NCBI GenBank assembly: GCA_964387205.1
Contig: CAYLVY010000003.1
Coordinates: 1 to 64,000, forward strand
DNA: 64,000 bases
Source of the DNA: CAIVAT01 sp964387205
Lineage (GTDB): Bacteria; Bacteroidota; Bacteroidia; Bacteroidales; FEN-979
Direction of reading: 5' to 3'
The position numbers were made by a program, and so were the translations under genes. Every line of letters begins with the position of its first letter. Within the stretch, counting starts at the first letter, position 1. The notes below the pieces were generated by a model that saw only the letters and a list, made by a program, of their open reading frames with translations, did not search any database and had not been told where the DNA came from. Shown in pieces: positions 41,857-50,364 of the stretch.

Positions 41857-43090
41857 TTAAGCCTGGATTGTCGGCTGTTTCGTTTTCCGGCTCCTCATCA
41901 TCATCGTATTGCCGCCAGGTGCGGGGGTCGCGTTGTTTAACCAATTCTTCATACCGTTGATAAACCTCATCCACAATATCCTCCCATGGATGATGCAACG
42001 ATTTACGCGCCCCGACACCGGCATGGCGTATCCTGAGCGGATTATGGATCAGCGAGGTCAAAGCAGAAGCAAGCGCCTCCTGGTGGTTCTCCACCAGAAA
42101 ACCATTCACCCCGTCCTCAATTCCTTCGGCGGAGGAGGAACCCCTGACGACTACCGACGGTACATCATAGGCAGCGGCTTCCTGAATGACCAACGGAGAG
42201 TTATCATAAACCGAAGGGAAGACAAAGAGATCAGACGCCGCGAATATCTGCTGCAATACCTTACGGTCGGTAATGACTCCCAGGAAGAGGACTTTATTCT
42301 CCATCTGATACAAATAGACCTTTTGTTTCATCTCCTCCATGGCATACCCTTCTCCTACAAAGACCATCCTGAATTGTTCACCATTTTCGTGAAGGATACG
42401 CAATGCCTCGATAATCATCATCACATTTTTCTCCAGGCGATGCTGTCCGACAAAAAGCATGACAAATTCATCGGGCAGGATTCCGGTCAGTGCCAGCCCT
42501 CCTGACCGTTCATTCTGTAGTTGCAGTCGCCCCGGAACATCCATGTCGGTTCCGTTGCGCATGATCTCATAGTTGCCTTTATAACCATAAGCTTTGAGGG
42601 TTTCACCCGTACTGCGGTTTGGTACCCAGACCTGGTCTGCTTTATTATAGAAATCAAGGGTAAGGTTTACCAGAAAGTCAACAAAATGGTCATTGGGAAC
42701 AACTTTCCTGAAATCTTCCCGGTACTTGGTATGGAAGGTGGCCACCAGCGGAATATTATGTTTCCTGGCCATTTTCAATGCCAATTGCCCGCTGATGAAA
42801 GGACAATGGGCATGAATCAAATCGATCCGCTCCTTTTTGAGTTTTTTCTTGAATTTTACATCTACCAGCGGTAAACCGATCCGGTACGGGTTCATCCCCG
42901 GAAGCAAGACCGACTTGAAACGGTAGACTTTGTAGTCGGCCAGATCTTCATACCCTTTGACTTTTGGCGCTACGACAAAACTTGGTCCGTATTTGTGGTT
43001 GAGAAAGCGGGCATAATTGTGGGCGGTCATTCCTACCCCATCCATGATGGGGAAATACGAGTCATTGAACTGGCCTGTGGTAATGGTCAT
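41834..43090 (-). CDS. GT4 glycosyltransferase (diacylglycerol glucosyltransferase-like)
   Basis: 418 residues. It starts with GQFNDSYFPIMDGVGMTAHNYARFL (~6-30), the acceptor-binding opening of the glycolipid synthase/alpha-glucosyl-diacylglycerol group. DLIHAHCPFISGQLALKMARKH (~90-111), FVGQHRLEKNVMMIIEAL (~213-230) and the E-x7-E-type stretch FPSVYDNSPLVIQEAAAYDVPSVVV follow. An acidic tail (DDDEEPENETADN) closes the protein. Glycolipid synthesis is a reasonable guess, given the neighbouring START lipid-binding gene, but the acceptor is unproven. Confidence 0.82.
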   Translation of the reverse strand: MTITTGQFNDSYFPIMDGVGMTAHNYARFLNHKYGPSFVVAPKVKGYEDLADYKVYRFKSVLLPGMNPYRIGLPLVDVKFKKKLKKERIDLIHAHCPFISGQLALKMARKHNIPLVATFHTKYREDFRKVVPNDHFVDFLVNLTLDFYNKADQVWVPNRSTGETLKAYGYKGNYEIMRNGTDMDVPGRLQLQNERSGGLALTGILPDEFVMLFVGQHRLEKNVMMIIEALRILHENGEQFRMVFVGEGYAMEEMKQKVYLYQMENKVLFLGVITDRKVLQQIFAASDLFVFPSVYDNSPLVIQEAAAYDVPSVVVRGSSSAEGIEDGVNGFLVENHQEALASALTSLIHNPLRIRHAGVGARKSLHHPWEDIVDEVYQRYEELVKQRDPRTWRQYDDDEEPENETADNPGLINAQVSP

Positions 43091-43195
43091 CTTCTACCGG
43101 TGTTTTTGTCCGGTAAAAGTAAAAATGTTGTGTTACCAGGATGTTAACACAACATTACGAAATGGTTAAATATGAAAAGTCGGAAGGATGACAGA

Positions 43196-43234
43196 AAAAT
43201 TCCGTACTGAGCTATAAGCTCAGCACGGAATTTT
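43196..43234 (-). terminator. Intrinsic terminator built into the end of the CBM48 gene
   Basis: Arms 43196-43213 and 43217-43234 pair over 18 positions with one mismatch around a 3-base loop. On the minus strand the stem is followed by a T-run (TTTTTCTG). The stop codon TAG lies at 43214-43212, so the final codons of the gene (…ENSVLSL) form the ascending arm. Confidence 0.75.
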
Positions 43235-43517
43235 CGGAACCGAGGCCGCTGGGGATAAACCCATCAGCCTGAGGGTCGTTTTCCCAATTGTTCCCGTCGA
43301 TCAGATAACGAAACTGGTATTCTTTTCCTGATTCCAGGTCGAGGGTTACTGACCAGGCGCCGGTTTTTGCCTTTTTCAGGGGTGTTTCACCGATCTGCCA
43401 TGCATTAAAATCACCCACCAGGACTATGGATGTGGCATTGTTATAGTGTTCTCCTTCGAGGGAAAATTTCACTTTACAAACAGGTTTTGCCTTTAAAAAT
43501 TTCTTTTCGATGCTCAT
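43212..43517 (-). CDS. Stand-alone CBM48 / isoamylase early-set domain protein
   Basis: A 101-residue protein consisting of a single beta-sandwich. CKVKFSLEGEHYNNATSIVLVGDFNAWQ (~14-41) and WSVTLDLESGKEYQFRYLIDGNNWENDPQAD (~54-84) are the AMPK-beta/isoamylase early-set glycogen-binding signature, with the aromatic residues at expected places. No catalytic domain is attached and there is no signal peptide. It may bind alpha-glucan in the cytoplasm or be a regulatory subunit. Own promoter upstream (43550-43557) and terminator at the stop codon indicate a single-gene transcript. Confidence 0.85.
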   Translation of the reverse strand: MSIEKKFLKAKPVCKVKFSLEGEHYNNATSIVLVGDFNAWQIGETPLKKAKTGAWSVTLDLESGKEYQFRYLIDGNNWENDPQADGFIPSGLGSENSVLSL

Positions 43518-43549
43518 AAGTAATTTGTTGATTAATACTAAAACGGGTG

Positions 43550-43557
43550 CAAAATTA
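43550..43557 (-). promoter_or_regulatory. -7 element of the CBM48 gene
   Basis: The minus strand reads TAATTTTG, an exact TAnnTTTG match, 32 bases before the ATG at 43517. A matching -33 TTG was not found at the usual spacing. Confidence 0.45.
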
Positions 43558-43728
43558 CAACTATTTTCACTTCCTGTGTGAATTTATGGTTAAATCGTTT
43601 ACATACAAAAAAGTCAATTGCATTTATCCTGTTTTGTAAATGCAACGGATTAACGATAATTTAACAATGGTTTAATCACAAAAACAAAATGTATATATAA
43701 TTTTATCGATGGCAAATACAATAAAAAA

Positions 43729-44568
43729 ATGAAAAACAAAGAGATAGGACAGTACTTATTTCTCTCCTACCGTAAGCGGTCAGCCTCCTTTGTCATGAAT
43801 TTGTATAAGTCGAGTCTTACAGCCGACAGCAAAGACATACACAGGGCCCGGCTGGATGCAAAGCGACTATTCGCCATTCTGGAGCTGCTTGAAATTATTG
43901 AAAAAGGAGAATTCAGTTTCAATAAAGCCAGAAAAGTATTCAGACCGGTTTATCAACAGGCGGGTAATCTGCGTGAAATACAGGTAAATTTTCTATTGAT
44001 CAGCCAATACGAAAAACCTGAAGAACGTTTTCCCTCCTTAATGCAATGGCTTTCACAAAATGAAAAAAAGGCCATCAGGAAAATGGTGAGGATGGTCCAC
44101 CATCTGGATCACTCAGCGATTGCTTCAATCGAAGAGGAGATAGGTACAATTTGCGAATCAACTTCCGCCTATCATCTTAATTCAAAAACCAGGCATTTTT
44201 ACCGAAAGAAATTTCAACATATCGACAATCTTATCCGTTCCTCCCTTTCCATGAAAGAGCTGCATCAGGTCAGAAAAAACCTTAAAGCTGTCTCGACGAT
44301 TGCAACCCTGGTTTATCCGATGAAACCCGAAAAATGCCTGGAAAAACTGGTCGGGGCGCTCAACCGCACTGAGATGATCATTGGTGATTGGCACGATCTT
44401 ACCGTACTTAAGGCTACAATTTCGGAATTTCTGGAGAAAAGACCGGAGTTGACCAATTCACCCGAAGGAAATGAATTGAAGCAATTAAATAACTCCATCA
44501 GCGAAAAAATGGAAAACCTCGTGCAATATTTTGTGCCCGAGGTTCAACAGATTATAGAAATTAAATAG
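43729..44568 (+). CDS. CHAD-domain protein
   Basis: A 279-residue, highly charged all-helical protein. IHRARLDAKRLFAILELLEII (~38-58) and LHQVRKNLKAVSTIATLVYP (~176-195) are the two helical repeats with conserved His/Arg/Lys that make the basic groove of CHAD domains, which bind polyphosphate. No CYTH triphosphatase domain is fused or adjacent. It is preceded by a 211-base AT-rich region and follows no close upstream gene. A role in polyphosphate granules is a family-based inference. Confidence 0.82.
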   Translation: MKNKEIGQYLFLSYRKRSASFVMNLYKSSLTADSKDIHRARLDAKRLFAILELLEIIEKGEFSFNKARKVFRPVYQQAGNLREIQVNFLLISQYEKPEERFPSLMQWLSQNEKKAIRKMVRMVHHLDHSAIASIEEEIGTICESTSAYHLNSKTRHFYRKKFQHIDNLIRSSLSMKELHQVRKNLKAVSTIATLVYPMKPEKCLEKLVGALNRTEMIIGDWHDLTVLKATISEFLEKRPELTNSPEGNELKQLNNSISEKMENLVQYFVPEVQQIIEIK

Positions 44569-44575
44569 TCAGAAA

Positions 44576-45043
44576 TCAGGGATAAGACTCCCTGCTAACC
44601 TCCTTACCGGTTTCATCCCGGATTATCCAGGTACCTGACTTTTGTCCTTTCCGGTAAAACATCTCATAGCGCTTTATACCCTGATCATCCCATACCGACC
44701 ATGCACCATCTTTTTCACCGTCCATAAAAGATGCCTCTGCAGTTTGCCCGCCCGATTCATTCCAGGTTTTCCAAAGCCCGTGTTTTTTCCCTTCCCTGTA
44801 TGAACGTACCTCTTTTTTCAGGCCGGAGGCATAATAAAGAACCGTATTTCCGTCGAGGAATCCGTTTCTCACGGAGGTTTCAGACACTGGCCTTTTTGTA
44901 AGGGTATCAAACTCGGTGAAAAGCCCTGTAAAGGGTTTTCCTGTTTCCCGTGTGTAATACCGGCCTTTTTTCAGGAAGACATCCTGAGCCTGGAGCGAGC
45001 AGGAAAGCAGGCCCAGAAACAACAACAGAAAAACTTTCCTCAT
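44576..45043 (-). CDS. Exported MORN-repeat (YwqK-like) protein
   Basis: 155 residues. Signal peptide ~1-19 (LLLFLGLLSCSLQAQ), where the LLSC could also be a lipobox. Four to five MORN_2-type repeats follow, such as GFLDGNTVLYYASGLKKEVRSYREGKKHGLWKTWNESG and GEKDGAWSVWDDQGIKRYEMFYRKGQKSGTW. The family name 'YwqK antitoxin' is historical; no toxin partner is adjacent. It follows the small carboxypeptidase-regulatory-like gene by one base and is probably co-transcribed with it from the promoter at 45419-45446. Confidence 0.8.
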   Translation of the reverse strand: MRKVFLLLFLGLLSCSLQAQDVFLKKGRYYTRETGKPFTGLFTEFDTLTKRPVSETSVRNGFLDGNTVLYYASGLKKEVRSYREGKKHGLWKTWNESGGQTAEASFMDGEKDGAWSVWDDQGIKRYEMFYRKGQKSGTWIIRDETGKEVSRESYP

Positions 45044-45044
45044 G

Positions 45045-45401
45045 TTAAGGCATGATGGGATTCAGCTCAATGGAGAGCTTTTCCTTTTTCCCGCCGGGGA
45101 TTTTCACCGTGACCGTTTTGTCGCGGTAAGAAATGCAATTAACCTTTACCTCATAGGTGCCGGGGGCCACACCGGAGATCGAAAACTCGCCTTTTGAATT
45201 GGTATAAACCTTTGTATCAGTATCGGCAAGCTGGATCAGCACGCCGGCCAGTTTTTCATTGGAGGCTTTATCTGTAATCACACCACTTATAGAAGCAGCA
45301 TTGGCGGAATTGGCCGGTTTAGAATCCTTGCCGGGAACAAAAGCGCTCACGGAGGCCACCACAAACAGGGCTGCAAGGGTCATCATGATTCTGTTTTTCA
45401 T
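45045..45401 (-). CDS. Small exported carboxypeptidase-regulatory-like domain protein
   Basis: 118 residues from the ATG at 45401 (MKNRIMMTLAALFVVASVSAF signal peptide). A more upstream in-frame start (45446) would fall within the promoter and is rejected. The mature part is one beta-sandwich: ISGVITDKASNEKLAGVLIQLADTDTKVYTNSKGEFSISGVAPGTYEVKVNCISY, the domain normally found at the N-terminus of TonB receptors, here free-standing. Function unknown; it may be periplasmic or surface-displayed. Confidence 0.8.
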   Translation of the reverse strand: MKNRIMMTLAALFVVASVSAFVPGKDSKPANSANAASISGVITDKASNEKLAGVLIQLADTDTKVYTNSKGEFSISGVAPGTYEVKVNCISYRDKTVTVKIPGGKKEKLSIELNPIMP

Positions 45402-45418
45402 AGTCTGTAATTTTGCCG

Positions 45419-45446
45419 CAAAGTTAGCCTGCGACAGCGGTTTCAA
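45419..45446 (-). promoter_or_regulatory. Promoter of the small exported protein operon
   Basis: TTG (45446-45444), 17 bases, then TAACTTTG (45426-45419), a perfect -7 match on the minus strand. It ends 17 bases before the ATG at 45401 and decides the start choice for that gene. Confidence 0.6.
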
Positions 45447-45560
45447 TATTAAAGAATTGTTAACAAATCTTTAATTCCGGGTTAACAATCGATCCGAAAA
45501 GGTAATCTATGAACATTACTTCGTTTTTTTTACATTTACAGTCTAAAGAAACTGAAAACC

Positions 45561-47942
45561 GTGTCGACCCGGTATTTTCTGCTTATTCTATTGATATTGT
45601 TCGGCTTAACCCAAAAGAGCTACGCACAGTCATATCCCTTCAACCTTTGCGTAGACGACACCGTGTGGAATCGTGGCAGCAGACAATCAACATCATTATC
45701 GCCGGTAAACCTGCAACTGCTGAATAGCGCCCGTGAAAGCCTCGACACCCTGCCCTCCCTGTCGCTGAAGATCATAGTAGGTTTATTAAAAACCGCCATT
45801 CAGGATAGTGACATTTATACTAAATCACAGGTATATAATTTGCTGGGGGATTATCACTTCCGCTTCAGGCACTACATGCGTTCCCTGGAAAATTACCAGG
45901 CCGCACTGAACAACTACAGGTTATGCCATGATACTTCCGGAATGATGGATGTTTATGAAAAATGCGGATTTCTAAACCTTGAGCTGAAACATTTCGAAAC
46001 GGCAACCGGTTTCTTTCAGTCGGCGCTTTATCTCGCAGGGCTTCAGGGAAATGATGTCTGGATAGGCAAACAATATCAAAACCTCGGGATCCTTTGCCAG
46101 ATAAAAAAGGATCAGGCAGGTGCCCGGTATTACTTTGACCAGGCCATCGCCAGTTTCAGAAAGGCCCGGCACCGGAACGGGGAGTTCCATGTCCTTTCAC
46201 AACAAGGGGTTGACCTCCTGGATAACCAGCAAACGGACGATGCCATTTCTTACTACAGCGATCTCGTAGCCCGCGCCAACAGCATCTCCCCGAGAATGCA
46301 GTCAAACATCCTTACCAAACTTGGCCACTCCTGGTATTTGAAAAGGGAGTACGCCAGGTCTCTTGAATGCAACCGACATGCCTTGAATCTCAGAGTTTTG
46401 GCAGGATATACCCAGGACATCAACAGTTCCTGCGTCAACCTGGCCGGTGATTTTTTCAAACTGGGGATGGCTGATTCTGCTTTTTACTACCTGGAAAAGG
46501 GAATGACAAGTGCCGGGAAATATAATCAGATAAACCTGCTCATCAATGGATACAGACACTTGTCAGAATATCACAGCCAGAAAGGAAATTTCCTTGAGGC
46601 CCGGCTGAACTTTGAAAAACGGGCCAGGTTGGAGGAAGAACTGGCGGTTCAGCGCAACGTTTCCAGTTACAAAATCATCAAATTCAAACAGGAACTCTCC
46701 CAAAAGATCCAGAAAGGTGTCGGTCTTCAAAGGGAAAAACAAATACAATCCCTGCAAATTGCCAACGAAAAGTTTGCGTTGATCTTCACCGTAATCCTTA
46801 CCGTATTGACCGGCGCAATATTTCTGGTGTTTTTGTTTGTTTATCTGTACCGGAGGAAAATCCGTTCCGACAAGCAGGAGATCAACCGGAAATTAACTCT
46901 GGAGATGTCCGAAAGGCAAGAAAAGGAGGTCAGGATCAGGGAGGAAGAACAGAAATTCAGGTTTTTATCCGAGAACAGTCTCGATCTCGTCGTACATAAC
47001 AACATTGATGGAGAGATCACTTACATTTCCCCTGCAGCCACCCGGTTTTTCAACCTCACCCCGAATGCAATGATCGGGAAATCTGTCCAGGATCTGATAC
47101 ATCCTGATTTTCGCAATTATGTCTTTTTCCATTACAGGGAGATGATTGAGTCCAGGCGGGAAACGAACTTTATCCTGATGGCCGTCAGGGGCAATGGTGA
47201 TCCCTTCTGGTGCGAGGTGATCAGCAACTCAATATTTGATAATAAAAGTGGTACGGTGACCGGTATCGTCTCTGTTGTCCGCGATATTCATGAAAAAAAA
47301 ATAAAAGAGTCAGAGATTATGGAAGGAACCAGACAAAAAGAGACCCTGCTGAAGGAGATTCATCACAGGGTGAAGAACAATTTCGCTATTCTGAACAGCC
47401 TGATCAACATGCAACTATACAATATCACGGACTCCGCATTCCGGGCATCCCTCACCAACCTCCAACTTCGGATAAGATCGATGGCACTGGTCCATGAAAT
47501 GCTTTATCGTTCCAGCGATTTTGAAAAAATCTCCATCCCCGATTACATCCGGTCCATGGCCTCGGTCGTCTCTGCGACCATGAATAAAAAAAATATAACC
47601 GCAACACTGAAGGTGGCCGGCGGGGTCATGAATATCGATACCGCGATTCCGGTTGGGCTGATCCTTACTGAATTGATAACCAATACTTATCTCCATGCAT
47701 TCCCTCATGACCAGCCTGGAGAAATGACCATCGAAATGGAGCAGTCAAAGGAAGAGGATTTTTTCCGGTTAACGGTCAAAGACAACGGTATAGGCCTTCC
47801 ACAGGATTTTTCACCGGACGAAGCGCAAACCATGGGGTGGCAGATCATCGTCCTGCTTTGCAAACAACTGGAGGGTAAACTCAGATATTCATCCGGTCAG
47901 GGAACCACGGTGGTCATCGAATTCGGATTAAAAAGAAATTAA
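45561..47942 (+). CDS. TPR-PAS sensor histidine kinase of the HisKA_2/HWE type
   Basis: 793 residues, GTG start supported by the signal peptide that follows (FLLILLILFGLTQKSYAQ). Periplasmic TPR repeats lie at ~70-390 (for example LLGDYHFRFRHYMRSLENYQAALNNY). A membrane helix is at ~405-435 (FAVIFTVILTVLTGAIFLVFLFVYLY region). A short coiled coil and a PAS domain follow (~465-580, SLDLVVHNNIDGEITYISPAATRFF). HisKA_2 has KEIHHRVKNNFAILNSL, phospho-His ~601. HATPase_c is ~690-793 (VGLILTELITNTYLHAF, VKDNGIGLP). The cognate regulator is not adjacent. Confidence 0.9.
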   Translation: MSTRYFLLILLILFGLTQKSYAQSYPFNLCVDDTVWNRGSRQSTSLSPVNLQLLNSARESLDTLPSLSLKIIVGLLKTAIQDSDIYTKSQVYNLLGDYHFRFRHYMRSLENYQAALNNYRLCHDTSGMMDVYEKCGFLNLELKHFETATGFFQSALYLAGLQGNDVWIGKQYQNLGILCQIKKDQAGARYYFDQAIASFRKARHRNGEFHVLSQQGVDLLDNQQTDDAISYYSDLVARANSISPRMQSNILTKLGHSWYLKREYARSLECNRHALNLRVLAGYTQDINSSCVNLAGDFFKLGMADSAFYYLEKGMTSAGKYNQINLLINGYRHLSEYHSQKGNFLEARLNFEKRARLEEELAVQRNVSSYKIIKFKQELSQKIQKGVGLQREKQIQSLQIANEKFALIFTVILTVLTGAIFLVFLFVYLYRRKIRSDKQEINRKLTLEMSERQEKEVRIREEEQKFRFLSENSLDLVVHNNIDGEITYISPAATRFFNLTPNAMIGKSVQDLIHPDFRNYVFFHYREMIESRRETNFILMAVRGNGDPFWCEVISNSIFDNKSGTVTGIVSVVRDIHEKKIKESEIMEGTRQKETLLKEIHHRVKNNFAILNSLINMQLYNITDSAFRASLTNLQLRIRSMALVHEMLYRSSDFEKISIPDYIRSMASVVSATMNKKNITATLKVAGGVMNIDTAIPVGLILTELITNTYLHAFPHDQPGEMTIEMEQSKEEDFFRLTVKDNGIGLPQDFSPDEAQTMGWQIIVLLCKQLEGKLRYSSGQGTTVVIEFGLKRN

Positions 47943-47992
47943 ATGCGTTTTCCGTTGAATGCGGGAAATGGCGAATATTTGGTCGAATTCCC

Positions 47993-48000
47993 TATTTTTG
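47993..48000 (+). promoter_or_regulatory. -7 element of the sugar transporter operon
   Basis: TATTTTTG, exact match to TAnnTTTG, 38 bases before the chosen ATG at 48038. No properly spaced -33 element is evident. Confidence 0.45.
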
Positions 48001-48037
48001 CGCTCCCGATCCCTTGATTTTCTCAATTCCAGGTAAC

Positions 48038-49381
48038 ATGAACAACTCCCTTCCATCTGAAAAACCCGACCATGGACGATATATTATCTCCATCTCCATC
48101 ATCGGGATATTCTTCTTCATTTTCGGATTCGTTACCTGGCTGAATGGCATCCTGATCCCTTACCTGAAGATCGCCTGTGAATTGACCAATTTTCAGGCAT
48201 TGTTTGTGGCTTTTGCTTTCTATATCTCCTATACCGTGATGGCCCTTCCCTCCGCCCGGGTACTGAAAATGACCGGATTCAAATCGGGGATGATGGTGGG
48301 ACTTTGGGTCATGGCGCTGGGAACCCTTCTCTTTGTTCCTGCCGCCCTCACGCGTACCTTCTGGATATTCCTCCTGGGCCTTTTTGTTCTCGGAACGGGT
48401 CTGGCCATACTCCAGACCGCTTCCAATCCCTATATCACCATCATCGGCCCGCGGGAAACAGCAGCCCGCCGCATCAGCATCATGGGGATCTGCAATAAAC
48501 TCGCCGGCGCCATCGCCCCGCTGATCCTTGCCTATTTCATACTGCATGATGGTGACGCCTTTGTACAACATCTTTCCACGCTGGATGAAGAGGCCCGTAT
48601 ACCGGCCCTGGATGGCCTGGCACGGCGTGTTATCAATCCTTACCTGGTGATGACCGCCATTCTGTTCCTGCTGGGACTCCTCATCCGAAAAGCCCCTTTG
48701 CCCGAAATAGAATCGGAACAGGATGATGATGTGCACAATGACTACGCGGAGAGCCGCCGCTCCATTTTCGGATTCCCGCATCTGATCCTTGGAGTGATCA
48801 CCCTCTTTTTCTACGTCGGGGTTGAGGTCATTGCCGGGGATACGATCATCCGCTACGGACAGGCGATCGGCGTGCCGCTGGAGTCGGCCAAAAACTTTAC
48901 CTCCCTGGTACTGATCGCCATGGTGGCCGGATATATTACCGGCATTGTGCTGATCCCCAAAGTCATTTCCCAGCGCCTGGCACTGGCCGGTAGCGCCATA
49001 TTGGGGATAATCTTTACTTTCCTCGCAGTGGGATTGCCGGAAAACTCAGGATTTACCATTCCCTTCATCGACCTGATGACATGGAAACCACTGGAACTGG
49101 TGCTGCCCTGGTCAGTATTTTTCGTCGGCATGCTTGGGCTGGCCAATGCCATGGTGTGGCCTGCCGTATGGCCCCTGGCCATCCACGACCTCGGAAGATT
49201 CATCAAAACCGGCTCGGCCCTGCTGATCATGGCTATTGCCGGTGGCGCCATCCTTCCGCTGATCTGGGGCTGGCTCTCCGATATCTGGTCGCCCCGGCAG
49301 GCCTATTGGATCGCGCTGCCCTGCTATCTTTTTATACTCTATTTTGCACTTAGCGGTTATAAAAAAAGAAACTGGAAATGA
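48038..49381 (+). CDS. FucP/GluP-type sugar:proton symporter (MFS)
   Basis: 447 residues from ATG 48038 (MNNSLPSEK); a start 24 bases earlier is less likely because it sits close to the predicted transcript start. There are twelve hydrophobic segments. The first half has IIGIFFFIFGFVTWLNGILIPYLKIACELTNFQALFV (~15-55) and LQTASNPYITIIGPRETAARRISIMGICNKLAGAIAPLIL (~128-167), the diagnostic segments of the fucose/glucose-galactose permease family. The exact sugar is not deducible. ATGA overlap with the nucleotidyltransferase gene indicates that imported sugar may feed nucleotide-sugar synthesis. Confidence 0.9.
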   Translation: MNNSLPSEKPDHGRYIISISIIGIFFFIFGFVTWLNGILIPYLKIACELTNFQALFVAFAFYISYTVMALPSARVLKMTGFKSGMMVGLWVMALGTLLFVPAALTRTFWIFLLGLFVLGTGLAILQTASNPYITIIGPRETAARRISIMGICNKLAGAIAPLILAYFILHDGDAFVQHLSTLDEEARIPALDGLARRVINPYLVMTAILFLLGLLIRKAPLPEIESEQDDDVHNDYAESRRSIFGFPHLILGVITLFFYVGVEVIAGDTIIRYGQAIGVPLESAKNFTSLVLIAMVAGYITGIVLIPKVISQRLALAGSAILGIIFTFLAVGLPENSGFTIPFIDLMTWKPLELVLPWSVFFVGMLGLANAMVWPAVWPLAIHDLGRFIKTGSALLIMAIAGGAILPLIWGWLSDIWSPRQAYWIALPCYLFILYFALSGYKKRNWK

Positions 49382-50286
49382 AACCTACCCTCCTCATCCT
49401 TGCCGCCGGTATCGGCAGCCGTTATGGCGGCCTGAAACAACTCGACCGGATCGGCCCTTCCGGCGAGACCATCATCGATTATTCCATTTACGATGCCATC
49501 CGGGCCGGATTCGGAAAAGTGATCTTTATTATCAAGGAAACCATTGAAAATGACTTCAGGGAGGCTATCGGGAACCACCTGCAGCGCCAGATCGATGTGG
49601 ATTATGTTTTTCAGGAGATATGGAAAATCCCCGAAGGGATCACCATCCCGGAAAACCGTTCCAAACCATGGGGAACCGGTCATGCAGTACTGATGGCCGA
49701 CGGCATGATCGACACCCCGTTCGTGGTGATCAACGGCGACGACTTCTATGGCCGGGAAGCATTTCAGTCGCTGGCGTCCTATTATCAAAACTGGACCCCG
49801 GATCGGGACAACGACTTCTGCATGGCTGGTTACAGGGTCGGGAATACCCTTTCGGAATTCGGAGCGGTTTCACGCGGAGTTTGCCAGGCCGGGCCTGACT
49901 CCCTGCTCATCGATGTGATCGAAAGGACCCATATCGAAAGAAAAATATCCGGGGTGATGTACCGGGATGACAACGGCATCGACCAACCCCTGGATGAAAA
50001 CACCATCGTTTCCATGAATTTCTGGGGCTTTACCCCTTCCCTATTCTCTCACCTTCGCTCCGGTTTCGACCGTTTCATCCATGAAAGGTACAACGATCCG
50101 AAAGCCGAGTATTTCATACCCAGCGTGGTCAATTCATTGATCAAATCCGGTCAGGCAACGGTCAGGATACTGCCCTGCAATGCCCAATGGTTCGGAATGA
50201 CCTATCAGGAAGACCGTCCGGCAGTTGTCAGCAGCATCCTGAAGCTGGTGGCTGAAGGTGTTTATCCCGAAAAGTTGTGGGGGTAA
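49378..50286 (+). CDS. Sugar-1-phosphate nucleotidyltransferase-like protein
   Basis: 302 residues. The Rossmann-type NTP_transferase signature LILAAGIGSRYGGLKQL (~5-21) is followed by KPWGTGHAVLMAD (~97-109), INGDDFYG with the metal-binding Asp pair (~119-126), CMAGYRVGNTLSEFGAVSRG (~148-167) and IVSMNFWGFTP (~206-216). It probably activates a sugar-1-phosphate with UTP or another NTP; donor and acceptor are not assignable. It is translationally coupled to the FucP-type importer. A sugar kinase that would complete a salvage route is not seen nearby. Confidence 0.82.
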   Translation: MKPTLLILAAGIGSRYGGLKQLDRIGPSGETIIDYSIYDAIRAGFGKVIFIIKETIENDFREAIGNHLQRQIDVDYVFQEIWKIPEGITIPENRSKPWGTGHAVLMADGMIDTPFVVINGDDFYGREAFQSLASYYQNWTPDRDNDFCMAGYRVGNTLSEFGAVSRGVCQAGPDSLLIDVIERTHIERKISGVMYRDDNGIDQPLDENTIVSMNFWGFTPSLFSHLRSGFDRFIHERYNDPKAEYFIPSVVNSLIKSGQATVRILPCNAQWFGMTYQEDRPAVVSSILKLVAEGVYPEKLWG

Positions 50287-50364
50287 TCCAATTTCATCCG
50301 GTTTTAACCGTTATGTCGTTATAAGACAAGGTCAATATCTGCATTAATACAAATATATATTACC

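Noticed and set aside
44576..45043. A toxin-antitoxin module suggested by the YwqK-like repeat protein
   Set aside because: The product has a signal peptide and the neighbouring gene encodes a carboxypeptidase-regulatory-like domain, not a toxin.
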